Assembly: GCA_003138895.1 (NCBI GenBank)
Contig: PLHJ01000014.1
Coordinates: 15,943-64,726, forward strand
Source of the DNA: Acidimicrobiaceae bacterium
Lineage (GTDB): Bacteria; Actinomycetota; Acidimicrobiia; Acidimicrobiales; RAAP-2
Direction of reading: 5' to 3'
DNA: 48,784 nucleotides
Shown here one piece after another: positions 33,527 through 41,383 of this stretch. The first letter of the stretch is position 1. Each line of letters starts with the position of its first letter. Made by a program: the position numbers and the translations under genes. The notes beneath the pieces were generated by a model, which saw only the letters and a list, made by a program, of their open reading frames with translations, ran no database searches and was not told where the DNA came from.

Positions 33527-34606
33527 TTAAAACGCGCAGACGTGACCGATCGATGGGTCGATGCGTCCGTTGACGAGGTCGAGGTAGGTCGCAACGATTT
33601 CGTCCGCGCCTTTTACGGGCGTCACGCGTAGCCAAGTGGCACTCCACGAAAGAAACTCTTGCCACGCCTTCGCGACTTTTTCTTCGAAAACTTCACGACC
33701 CCATTCTTCGCGGCGCTTGGCAATCTGCACGGGCGCAAAGAGCAACGTGGGCTTGGGGCCAAGAAGCGTTCCCGTGGACGTCGCTACCGCATCCCAGTGA
33801 GTGTCGCCGACAATCATTGAGTACTTGAGACCTTCGCCGTAGTGCTCGTGGACGCGCTGGGTGATGTCTCTTTGTCCTGCCACGTCGATATACACAGCTC
33901 CGGTCAGTGACAATTGTTCGATGCGGTCGTAAGAGAAGACTTCGTCGTAACAACTGAGCTCCGAGGTGAAGTCCATATTTGCGTCCGACGTAAGACCAAT
34001 GACGTGAATGTTCGGACGCTCCTTCAACAAGAACGCCGCGGCGATGGACGTCTTGGCGGACGCGCTCGAAATCACCATGGTGCTCGCACCAAAAAAGTCG
34101 TTGTCAGCAATGAAGTCGTCAATAGTGAACGACGTAATGAACAAGGGGCGAAGGAGCAGGTCGAGGCCCTCTCGTGACGCGTCGTAAAGCGGGTCCTTGT
34201 TGACCAAGGCGTAGCGGTTGTACACGTGGGGAAGTGTGCTTCGGTGTTCCACGACGTCGCTGAATCCGCTTTCGTCAACACGACCAACGCTGACGACGAG
34301 TTCGCCCGCGAGTGGGAAGTAGCCAAAGACCCTTTGACCAACGCTGACGTCGGCAGACTTTGACTCTTGCACGTTGGCAAAACCCCAGACGGGAAGGCGC
34401 CCCCACGTCGCTACGTCGCTCGCGTCGGCCACTGGGAAAAATTGCCAGTAGCCCATGAGATCACCCATGACGCCGTAGGTGATGTTGTTGGAAGTGAGAC
34501 CGAAGACATCGACGACCAGTCGAACTTCGCCGTCGTTAAGAGCAAGACTGGCGCGACTCTCCTGACGAGTGGTGTGCAGGTCACTCTTGGAAATTTCAAT
34601 GTCCAC
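33527..34606 (-). CDS. DUF2855 family protein
   Basis: Uncharacterised protein of about 359 residues. Matches to the DUF2855 family that I recognise include the N-terminal NNITYGVMGD and YWQFFP segments and the central ISSASAKTSIAAAFLL segment. The fold looks like a medium-chain dehydrogenase/quinone oxidoreductase relative: a GroES-like first part (VWGFANV, VGQRVFGYFP) and a Rossmann-like second part, but with no zinc ligands. Start GTG at 34606 is preferred because AAAGGA lies five bases before it; the frame is open from a TTG at 34642. It follows the serine hydrolase gene by 19 bases on the same strand, so the two are probably co-transcribed. Function unknown. Confidence 0.8.
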   Translation of the reverse strand: MDIEISKSDLHTTRQESRASLALNDGEVRLVVDVFGLTSNNITYGVMGDLMGYWQFFPVADASDVATWGRLPVWGFANVQESKSADVSVGQRVFGYFPLAGELVVSVGRVDESGFSDVVEHRSTLPHVYNRYALVNKDPLYDASREGLDLLLRPLFITSFTIDDFIADNDFFGASTMVISSASAKTSIAAAFLLKERPNIHVIGLTSDANMDFTSELSCYDEVFSYDRIEQLSLTGAVYIDVAGQRDITQRVHEHYGEGLKYSMIVGDTHWDAVATSTGTLLGPKPTLLFAPVQIAKRREEWGREVFEEKVAKAWQEFLSWSATWLRVTPVKGADEIVATYLDLVNGRIDPSIGHVCAF

Positions 34607-34625
34607 AATGGTCCTTTGTTGAGGT

Positions 34626-35753
34626 TTAGCTGGCCGCGGCAATAGCGGAAGCGAAGGCCAACTCCGCGCCGCGAGTATCTCCGACGAGACCCGAGTCCAT
34701 CTTGTTCATCATGTAGGACACGGTGAGCTGTGCGTCTTGGTCCATAATGATGACGGATCCGCCGTAGCCACCCCAGTAACAAGCGCGCGGTCCAAGGGGC
34801 ATGCTTTCCGAAGCGAGTCCGTAGCCGGCACCAAAGTGGACGGGTATGCCGAGCACCAAGTCGGGTCCGTTTGATTCAGTTACGAAAATTCGGTTGAGAG
34901 TCTTTTCCTTGAGCAGACGTACACCCTGGCTTTCGCCACCTTGGGCAACAACTGCTTGCACGAGCGCGACCGAGCGCGCGTTGCCGTGACCGTTGGCCGC
35001 CGGGATTTCAGCGGCTCGCCACCACCGGTGCTGTGGCGCGGTCGCGTCAAGCAGGGGTGAGGTGAATGTTCGAATTGCCATCGGGAGATCTTGAAAGACG
35101 CTCGGATCCACGGGTGGTGGAGGCAGCACCACGCTCACCTTGGATTCTTCTGCTTCGGGAAGTCCGATGAAGAAGTTGGCACCCAATGGTTTCGCTACTT
35201 CTTCTTGGAAGAATTCACCAATGGTCGTTCCGGTGATGCGGCGTACGACTTCGCCAATGAGATATCCCTGCGTCACCGCGTGATAGCCCGACTGCGTGCC
35301 CGGCTCCCACCAGGGCTCTTGGGCGGCGAGAGCCTGCACGCAAAACTCCCAGTCAGCGAGATCCTTCACTTCCATGGGCGCAGAAAAACCTGACAAGCCT
35401 GCAGTGTGCGACAAAACTTGACGGAACGTAATCTCCTTTTTTCCGGCCGCGGCGAATTCCGGCCAGTATTTGGCGACCGGCGCGTCAAAATCGAGTTCGC
35501 CCCGCTCAAGCAACATGAGCGAAATGAGAAACGTCATCGTCTTGGTGGTGGACCAGACATTAACGAGGGTGTCGCTTTCCCAGGGCGTCGTCTTTTCGAC
35601 ATCGGTGTAACCGCCCCAAATGTCGACGACGACTTCGCCACGATGATGGACCGTGACGGATGCTCCAACGTCAGCCCCCGAAGCGAGATTTTTTTCCAGA
35701 ACCTCGCGAACCCCTGAAAATTCTTCGGTCGTAAATCCGTTTGTTGCCCCCAC
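34626..35753 (-). CDS. Serine hydrolase, class C beta-lactamase / EstB esterase family
   Basis: Beta-lactamase-fold hydrolase of 375 residues. The nucleophile motif SxxK is STTK (Ser68, Lys71), the second-site Tyr is in SGYHAVT (Tyr157), and FGAGYGL and YWGGYGG near the C-terminus occupy the third motif region. The Tyr-His-Ala arrangement in place of Tyr-x-Asn points to an esterase (EstB/LovD-like) or peptidase rather than a true beta-lactamase. No signal peptide is seen, so it is probably cytosolic. GTG start with GGGGGA just upstream. It leads a two-gene unit with the DUF2855 gene and is divergent from the DUF5808 gene over about 130 bases. Confidence 0.88.
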   Translation of the reverse strand: MGATNGFTTEEFSGVREVLEKNLASGADVGASVTVHHRGEVVVDIWGGYTDVEKTTPWESDTLVNVWSTTKTMTFLISLMLLERGELDFDAPVAKYWPEFAAAGKKEITFRQVLSHTAGLSGFSAPMEVKDLADWEFCVQALAAQEPWWEPGTQSGYHAVTQGYLIGEVVRRITGTTIGEFFQEEVAKPLGANFFIGLPEAEESKVSVVLPPPPVDPSVFQDLPMAIRTFTSPLLDATAPQHRWWRAAEIPAANGHGNARSVALVQAVVAQGGESQGVRLLKEKTLNRIFVTESNGPDLVLGIPVHFGAGYGLASESMPLGPRACYWGGYGGSVIIMDQDAQLTVSYMMNKMDSGLVGDTRGAELAFASAIAAAS

Positions 35754-35884
35754 GAGTCCCCCTCATCCGTAGAGGTTGATGGTAGCGCCCAAGAGTGGAC
35801 TTCGGACCCTCGATTTGGCGAGCAGTCAAGAACACTTCTCGTTAGCTTGATGATGCAACATCCATGGACGACCAAGGAGTAACG

Positions 35885-36112
35885 GTGCCTAATAACGCCG
35901 AGGAACAAGCATCTGAGCGAGAAGGCGTCAAGGGCGGCGTTCCGTATAACTGGAATAAGCCCACGAAGCAACGAACTCGCGATGCGCTTTGGAATCCCGA
36001 TAACCCCAAACTCTTTCCACCCAAAGTCTTTGGCGCTGGATGGACCTTCAATTTTTACTGGTTCGCGCACCCCGGTAAGTACCGAACCATGAAACGAATG
36101 AAAACGAACTAG
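35885..36112 (+). CDS. DUF5808 domain small protein
   Basis: About 75 residues; the C-terminal half carries the WNPDNPKLFPPKVFGAGWT and NFYWFAHPGKY blocks that I associate with DUF5808, a short domain of unknown function common in actinobacteria and often fused to membrane segments. Here it stands alone without a transmembrane helix. GTG at 35885 is chosen because AAGGAG is five bases upstream; an ATG at 35864 is in frame. The stop shares CTAG with the stop of the convergent MFS gene. Confidence 0.75.
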   Translation: MPNNAEEQASEREGVKGGVPYNWNKPTKQRTRDALWNPDNPKLFPPKVFGAGWTFNFYWFAHPGKYRTMKRMKTN

Positions 36113-37629
36113 AGGTTCTCGATTATTTCTTGCGAGAGTGAGAAACCCGATCCGCCAAGTTCAGCGTTTTCCTCCATGACCTCTTCGATTTCTCGTTCTT
36201 CATGCGGCGAACGTGGCGAAGTTGGTCCGGGTACGAAGAAACTCAGTACCGCAGTAAGAAGACAGAGCGCCGACGCCAAATACAACGCGACGCTGAAACC
36301 TTCCACCTTGGGCAGTGCGGATCCCTTCAACGTGTAGATAGCGAGAATCGCCGTCGCCACGGCACTGCCCGTCGAAAGACCAATACTTCGCACGACTTGG
36401 TAAAACCCCGTGGCGCTGCCCGTTTCTTCTGCCGGCACGCTCCGCACGATAAATCCGGGCATGGCGGCGAAGGTGAAGCCGGCGCCAATGCCCGCGAGAC
36501 CGACCGCAACGAAGGCTTGCCAAAGGGCGGCGTGGAACAGAGCAAAAAATCCGGCCGCGACCGCGAACGCCACTGCACCAAAGGGAATCATTGCTCGGTT
36601 TCCGAAGTTGCGAGAGAACATTCGAAGGAATCGACTGGCTAGAAACGTGCCGACCGACAGCGGCACGAGCAAGAATCCCGAGACCAGAATCGAAGAGCCA
36701 AAACCGTAGCCCGACGATTTTGGAATCTGAACGAACTCAACAACAACGGGAATGAACAAATACATTGCCATGCTGATGAGAAAGCCGGATATGTCCGCGG
36801 TCAATACCGGACGGATACGAAGTTGACGAAGATTGACAATTGGATCGCTGACGTGGAGTTGGTGAAACGCCCACGAGACAAGTACGACAATGCCGCCGAT
36901 CAGCAAAATGAGCGACTTCGGTGATGTCCAACCCCACACCTCTCCTTCAGCGAGAAGAACGAGGAGTGCTACGACCGCCACGTCAATCGTGATTGCGCCG
37001 ACGAAGTCAAACGGGTGTGAAGGGTTGTTGGGATTTTTTGGGATGACGAACCACACGACCGCAAAAGCGAGACCAATCATGATGGCGCCGAACCAAAATG
37101 CCGCGTGGTAATCGAATTTTTCAGCAATAAGACTCGTCAGTGGATAACCAAGTCCGACGCCAACGGCCGCGGTAATGGAAAGCATGGCGATGGTTCGAGC
37201 CGCCTGCGAACTCGGCAAATTACTTCGAGCAACCGCCATGGTAACGGGCAAAAGACCCAGCCCGAGGCCCTGCAATCCTCGACCGACGACGAGTTCGTCA
37301 AAGTTCTGCGAGACCGCGGCAAGTACCGAGCCGAGAAACACAATGGCGAGGGCCACCAGCAAAACGCGACGTTGGTGGGGACCGTCGGCGAGGCGACCCA
37401 TGACTGGCGTCGCAAGAGCTCCCGTTAAGAGTGTTCCCGTGAGAATCCAACCAGCCGCACTCAACGTGACGTGATTGGCGGCGGCAATCGTCGGAATAAG
37501 CGGAGCGCCGAGACTTCCGATAATGGACATCATGGCGGCGATGCCCACGAGTGAGGGCATTAGTAACGGGGGTGCAACGGTATCGGACGGTGTGGCCATT
37601 TCGGGTTGCGTCACGATTTCGTCAGCCAT
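36109..37629 (-). CDS. MFS transporter, 14-helix drug-exporter type
   Basis: Efflux pump of 506 residues, related to DHA2 exporters. Visible elements are LGAPLIPTIAAANHV in helix 1, GRLADGPHQRRVLL in loop 2-3, GRGLQGLGLGLLPVTMAVAR in helix 4 and GVGLGYPLTSLIAEKFDYHAAFW in helix 5, followed by paired helices to about residue 470 and an acidic cytoplasmic tail (HEEREIEEVMEENAELGG). It differs from the other MFS gene of the window in helix 1, lacking the VLDVSIVNVALP motif. ATG start; TAACCT lies nine bases upstream. It is divergent from the pyrophosphatase gene. Substrate unknown. Confidence 0.9.
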   Translation of the reverse strand: MADEIVTQPEMATPSDTVAPPLLMPSLVGIAAMMSIIGSLGAPLIPTIAAANHVTLSAAGWILTGTLLTGALATPVMGRLADGPHQRRVLLVALAIVFLGSVLAAVSQNFDELVVGRGLQGLGLGLLPVTMAVARSNLPSSQAARTIAMLSITAAVGVGLGYPLTSLIAEKFDYHAAFWFGAIMIGLAFAVVWFVIPKNPNNPSHPFDFVGAITIDVAVVALLVLLAEGEVWGWTSPKSLILLIGGIVVLVSWAFHQLHVSDPIVNLRQLRIRPVLTADISGFLISMAMYLFIPVVVEFVQIPKSSGYGFGSSILVSGFLLVPLSVGTFLASRFLRMFSRNFGNRAMIPFGAVAFAVAAGFFALFHAALWQAFVAVGLAGIGAGFTFAAMPGFIVRSVPAEETGSATGFYQVVRSIGLSTGSAVATAILAIYTLKGSALPKVEGFSVALYLASALCLLTAVLSFFVPGPTSPRSPHEEREIEEVMEENAELGGSGFSLSQEIIENL

Positions 37630-37715
37630 TTCTTTTCTAGGTTATGGGACGTGGCCACGAGTCTTTCGTCGAGCGTTTGCCCCTTGGCAACGAAGCGACG
37701 AGCCGACGGTGAGAG

Positions 37716-37721
37716 TACGTT
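37716..37721 (+). promoter_or_regulatory. Putative -10 hexamer of a leaderless ppa promoter
   Basis: TACGTT is followed by six bases and the ATG of the pyrophosphatase. The only purine-rich stretch, AGGG, abuts the ATG and is too close to serve as a ribosome site, supporting a leaderless start. Confidence 0.5.
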
Positions 37722-37727
37722 TTAGGG

Positions 37728-38216
37728 ATGGACCCAATTGACGTCATCATCGAAATCCCCCGTGGCAGCCAGAACAAGTACGAGTACGACCACAAAACGC
37801 ACCAAATCAAACTCGACCGACACTTGATTGTTGCCATGGTGTATCCGGCTGAATACGGATTTTTCCCGGACACCTTAGGTGGCGACGGCGACCCGTTGGA
37901 CGTGCTTGTTTTGACAGAATTTCCAACGTTTCCTGGCTGCGTCATCGAAGTAAAAATCCTCGGCATGTGCGTCATGACGGACGAAAAGGGCAAGGACGAA
38001 AAGCTCATCGCTGTACCAACGTACGACCCTGACTGGAAGGCCGCCAAGGACATTGGCGACGTGCCTATTGCGATTTTGAACCGAATTCGCCACTTCTTTA
38101 CGACGTACAAGGATCTGGACGAAGGCAAGTGGGTAAAGGTCGAGGACTATCTCGGCCGTGACGCGGCCTTGCGAGAACTCGAAGCTTCGACTAAGCGCTA
38201 CAAAGATTCCCTCTAG
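37728..38216 (+). CDS. ppa: Inorganic pyrophosphatase (family I)
   Basis: Cytosolic Mg-dependent hydrolysis of pyrophosphate to phosphate, pulling biosynthetic reactions forward. 162 residues, normal for bacterial family I enzymes. Motifs: IEIPRGSQNKYEYD near the N-terminus, the YPAEYGFFPDTL block, and the PPase signature DGDPLDVLVL with metal aspartates at 53, 55 and 58, then DEKLIAVP and KDLDEGKWVKVEDY. The C-terminus ends in a short helix. It is a single-gene unit divergent from the MFS gene. Confidence 0.96.
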   Translation: MDPIDVIIEIPRGSQNKYEYDHKTHQIKLDRHLIVAMVYPAEYGFFPDTLGGDGDPLDVLVLTEFPTFPGCVIEVKILGMCVMTDEKGKDEKLIAVPTYDPDWKAAKDIGDVPIAILNRIRHFFTTYKDLDEGKWVKVEDYLGRDAALRELEASTKRYKDSL

Positions 38217-38338
38217 ACGTCACGGGAAAATTTCAAGGACATTGCCGAGTCATCAGTTTTCTTCGTTGTCGGGAACGAAGCGTGGAAATTGAAGGCATCC
38301 CAGTAATCTGAGGATATGCCATCCTTCCGGACCTCTTT

Positions 38339-38344
38339 TAGGTT
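38339..38344 (+). promoter_or_regulatory. Putative -10 hexamer of a leaderless ndh promoter
   Basis: TAGGTT lies six bases before the GTG start at 38351. The preceding 120 bases after ppa show no gene and no convincing terminator. Confidence 0.45.
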
Positions 38345-38350
38345 GGTGGT

Positions 38351-39676
38351 GTGAGCCACGAAGGCGGACGGCCGCACGTCGTCATTATTGGTGGAGGATT
38401 TGGCGGCACCTTTGCAGCACGCCGATTGGCCAAGGCGTCCGTTGCCGTGACGGTGCTTGATCGAAGCACGACAAATCTCTTTCAACCGCTGCTCTACCAG
38501 TGCGCCACGGGCATTCTCTCCGAGGGTCAAATTACAGAGCCACTGCGGGCAATGCTCGAGAAACAAAAAAACACGCGGGTCGTGCAGGGTGAAGCCTTGG
38601 ACCTTGATCCCTCCACCAAAACCATCACCGTGGGTCGTCGTGACGGCAGTGAATTTGAGTTGACGTACGACTATCTAGTCGTGGCCGTGGGAATGCGTCA
38701 GTCGTACTTCGGTCACGACGAATTTGAAAAATTTGCTCCGGGAATGAAAACACTGGACGACGCTTTGTTGATTCGACGACGCATTTACGGCGCCTTCGAA
38801 ATGGCCGAAAGCCTGCCCCCGGGAGAGGAACGTCAACGCTGGTTGACGTTCGCGGTCGTGGGAGCAGGACCAACGGGCGTCGAACTCGCTGGACAAATTC
38901 GCGAACTTGCCGAGCGCACCATCGCCAAGGAATTCCACGACATTGATCCACGCGAAGCTCGCGTGATTCTGTTCGACGGTGTTGAAGCACCGCTCAACAC
39001 GTTTGGTCCAGAGTTGGCAACGCGGGCCGTGAAGAATCTTGAAGATCTTGGCGTTGAATTGCAAATGGGCGTCATGGTCACCGACGTTGATGCGGAAGGG
39101 CTCACTGCGCAGTCGAGCACCGATGGAGAAATCAAGAGGTTTGCCGCCAAGACCGTCATGTGGACGGCGGGCGTGCAGGCCGTTGATTTTGTGCAACGCG
39201 TTGCTAAAGCCCTCAGCGTCGATCAAGACCGACTCGGTCGCATTGGCGTCGAAAGGGACTTGACGGTGCCGGGTCATCCCAACATTTGGATTGTCGGCGA
39301 CATCATGGCCCTCAACAATCTCCCGGGTGTTGCGGAGGTGGCGTTGCAGGGAGGCATGCACGCGGGGCGTCAAATTCGCCGACATGTTGAAGGAAGACCT
39401 CGAGACGTTGAAGCCTTTCGCTACTACGACCTGGGAAGCGCGGCGTACATTTCCCGATTTCACGGGGTCGTCAACTTCCACCGTATTCGATTGTCCGGTT
39501 TTCTTGGTTGGTTCGTGTGGGGCTTCATTCACCTCGCGTTTTTGCATGGTTCGCGCCACCGTTCGAGCACGCTCACGACCTGGCTGTACTCAATTGTTAG
39601 AGGTCGAAGAACGGAACGCGCCTATCCGCTCGGCGACATGAGCGACGCCGAAGGCGGACGAAATCCCCTGATTTAG
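38351..39676 (+). CDS. ndh: Type II NADH dehydrogenase (NDH-2)
   Basis: Membrane-associated, non-proton-pumping NADH:quinone oxidoreductase, 441 residues. FAD-binding VVIIGGGFGGTFAARRL at about 10-26, the NFLFQPLLYQ-like segment (here NLFQPLLYQ), NADH-binding VVGAGPTGVELAGQI and the C-terminal FAD contact IWIVGDIM are all present. The tail, rich in Trp/Phe (GFLGWFVWGFIHLAFL) followed by basic residues, is the amphipathic membrane anchor typical of NDH-2. GTG start. The IdeR-like box lies 17 bases after its stop and belongs to the next gene. Its own regulation appears separate. Confidence 0.92.
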   Translation: MSHEGGRPHVVIIGGGFGGTFAARRLAKASVAVTVLDRSTTNLFQPLLYQCATGILSEGQITEPLRAMLEKQKNTRVVQGEALDLDPSTKTITVGRRDGSEFELTYDYLVVAVGMRQSYFGHDEFEKFAPGMKTLDDALLIRRRIYGAFEMAESLPPGEERQRWLTFAVVGAGPTGVELAGQIRELAERTIAKEFHDIDPREARVILFDGVEAPLNTFGPELATRAVKNLEDLGVELQMGVMVTDVDAEGLTAQSSTDGEIKRFAAKTVMWTAGVQAVDFVQRVAKALSVDQDRLGRIGVERDLTVPGHPNIWIVGDIMALNNLPGVAEVALQGGMHAGRQIRRHVEGRPRDVEAFRYYDLGSAAYISRFHGVVNFHRIRLSGFLGWFVWGFIHLAFLHGSRHRSSTLTTWLYSIVRGRRTERAYPLGDMSDAEGGRNPLI

Positions 39677-39687
39677 GGCTTCGTGGC

Positions 39688-39706
39688 ATCTATTAGCCTG
39701 ACCTAA
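39688..39706 (+). promoter_or_regulatory. Candidate DtxR/IdeR-type iron box upstream of FTR1
   Basis: The 14 bases TTAGCCTGACCTAA (39693-39706) match the right part of the IdeR consensus TTAGSCTAACCTAA at 13 positions; the five left-hand bases of the 19-base site match poorly. It lies about 60 bases before the FTR1 permease start, and the next gene but one encodes a DtxR-family regulator, so iron-dependent repression is a natural reading. A flanking ATTTAGG/CCTAAAT pair (39671-39677, 39702-39708) adds symmetry. Confidence 0.6.
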
Positions 39707-39765
39707 ATGATTCGAAATTTGGCATCTGGGGCGACGGTCGGCGTCGTAATGGAGACGTGGAATCC

Positions 39766-40656
39766 ATGATTTCTACCTTTGTCATTTTTCTTCGCGAAGG
39801 CGTCGAAGCGTCGATGATTATCGCCATCTTGTTGGCGTATCTCGACCAGTCCGGACATCGCGAGCAGTTCAAACACATTTACGCTGGCGTTATTTCGGCG
39901 CTGGTATTGGTGGCCCTGGGCGGTGTGGGGGCGTATCTCTTTGTTCGTCACTACGACGGTTCACGAGTGCAGACGATTTTTGAAACGGGCACATATCTGG
40001 TGGCCGCGGTAGCGCTTTGCTACACCACGTTTTGGATGCAGTCGCACGCGCGAACAATTAGCTCGGAGCTTCGAGCCAAAGAAGAAGCGGCACTCGCGTC
40101 GGGTAGTCACTGGAGTCTCACGATGCTCGCCTTTACCGCGGTTGGACGCGAGGGGCTCGAGACTATGGTCTTCACGCTGGCGATCATCTTTGCTAGTTCA
40201 GGTCAAGCGGTAACTCCGGTGCACGGACCGCTGCTGATTGTGGGAGCCGCACTTGGACTGGCCGTTGCTTTGGTCGTGGCATTTTTGATTTACAAACTGG
40301 GCCGCAAGTTGAAGTTGGCTGTTTTCTTTCGAGTTCTGGGACTTGCGCTCGTCTTGTTCGCCGCTGGTCTTATCGCAGACGCCGTAGAAAATTTGCAACA
40401 ACTTGGCTGGCTTCCTTTTGGGCGCCACGTGCTTTGGAATTCAAGTTCAGTGATGACGGAGTCGAGCAGTGTGGGCGATGTTTTCCATTCGCTTCTTGGT
40501 TACGCGGAACGACCCACGGTGCTGCAGGCTCTTTGTTACGTCGTCTATCTCGTGGTGAGTCTCAGTTTTTTCTGGTATCTGGCAAAGCGTCAACGTCACG
40601 GCCAGGCGGGAAAGCTCACGACGCCACGGGATCCCAAAATGCCGAGGACGGTGTAG
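39766..40656 (+). CDS. FTR1 family iron permease
   Basis: Integral membrane iron permease of the FTR1/EfeU family, about 296 residues and seven or so hydrophobic segments. Two REXXE iron-binding motifs are present: REGVE (10-14) and REGLE (about 128-132), in the expected first and fourth helices. No EfeO or EfeB partner genes are adjacent, so if it works as an importer its oxidase or periplasmic partner is elsewhere. The ATG at 39766 with GGAGA ten bases upstream is preferred to the GTG at 39757. A DtxR-type box lies upstream and a DtxR-family gene follows after three bases, suggesting an iron-responsive operon. Confidence 0.9.
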   Translation: MISTFVIFLREGVEASMIIAILLAYLDQSGHREQFKHIYAGVISALVLVALGGVGAYLFVRHYDGSRVQTIFETGTYLVAAVALCYTTFWMQSHARTISSELRAKEEAALASGSHWSLTMLAFTAVGREGLETMVFTLAIIFASSGQAVTPVHGPLLIVGAALGLAVALVVAFLIYKLGRKLKLAVFFRVLGLALVLFAAGLIADAVENLQQLGWLPFGRHVLWNSSSVMTESSSVGDVFHSLLGYAERPTVLQALCYVVYLVVSLSFFWYLAKRQRHGQAGKLTTPRDPKMPRTV

Positions 40657-40659
40657 CAA

Positions 40660-41346
40660 ATGACGACTCATCACGTCGCAGAACGAGAACCTGTTCGATC
40701 GGCCACGGTCGAGCGTTATCTCGAGACGATTTACTGCATTGCCGGAGAAGGTGACATTGTTCGCCCTTCGCGCCTCGTGGCGTGGATGTCCGTGAGCGCA
40801 CCAACGGTAAGTGACGCGCTGCATCGTTTGGAGCGAGATGGCTGGGTCACGATTGCGAGCGACCGAAGCGTGCAACTCACGGCCGCGGGCTTTGCTACCG
40901 CCAGTTCGATTGTCAAGCGGCACCGCGTGCTCGAACGATGGCTTACCGACGTCTTGTTCTTTGACTGGGCGACTGCGGACGAAGAAGCAGACCGTTTGTC
41001 GTCGTCGTGTTCGGACCAGGTCATTGATCGTCTGGACCTAGCGATGGGACGACCCGCGACGTGTCCCCACGGCAATCCAATACCTGGACGAAACGCATCC
41101 TACGGAGTGCTTCGCACGCTGCTCGACGTGCCCGAAGGCGAGACCGTCACGGTGCGCCGAATTTCTGAAGTGGCGGAACACGAAGCTCGCCCGCTGCTTC
41201 GAACGCTCGGAGAGCACGGCGTCGGCGAGGGAAGTTGCGTCGTAGTAACGAGCGATGATCCGGCGCTCGCCGAGGTGACAATTTCGTGCAGTGGTAACGA
41301 GTTTTCTTTGTCGCGAGCAACAGCGAAAGTGATTTGGGTCGAATGA
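40660..41346 (+). CDS. DtxR-family metal-dependent transcriptional regulator with altered ligands
   Basis: 228 residues: N-terminal winged helix (about 15-78, with APTVSDALHRLERDGWV as recognition region), dimerisation/metal domain (about 82-145, RHRVLERWLTDVL ... GNPIPG) and a C-terminal SH3/FeoA-like domain (about 160-227). Aligned by eye to DtxR, His79 and Glu83 equivalents are kept (His88, Glu92), but His98 is Asp107, Cys102 is Asp111, and Glu105/His106 are Ser114/Ser115. The metal-sensing sites are thus strongly changed, so it may respond to another metal or differently. It lies three bases after the FTR1 gene and probably controls the box upstream of it. ATG start. Confidence 0.88.
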   Translation: MTTHHVAEREPVRSATVERYLETIYCIAGEGDIVRPSRLVAWMSVSAPTVSDALHRLERDGWVTIASDRSVQLTAAGFATASSIVKRHRVLERWLTDVLFFDWATADEEADRLSSSCSDQVIDRLDLAMGRPATCPHGNPIPGRNASYGVLRTLLDVPEGETVTVRRISEVAEHEARPLLRTLGEHGVGEGSCVVVTSDDPALAEVTISCSGNEFSLSRATAKVIWVE

Positions 41347-41383
41347 GAGGAACAACGAGCGGGGTACTAGTCGGGAAACGTTG

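Noticed and set aside
34626..35753. Call of a true class C beta-lactamase (antibiotic resistance)
   Set aside because: The second motif is Tyr-His-Ala rather than Tyr-x-Asn and no signal peptide is present; EstB-like esterase/peptidase is more likely.
36202..36642. Plus-strand frame of 146 codons opposite the second MFS gene
   Set aside because: Antisense shadow of a strongly predicted membrane protein, Arg/Gly-rich with no motif.
38675..39559. Long minus-strand frame (294 codons) opposite the NADH dehydrogenase gene
   Set aside because: It is an antisense shadow of a clearly coding gene, with no family motif and no ribosome site.
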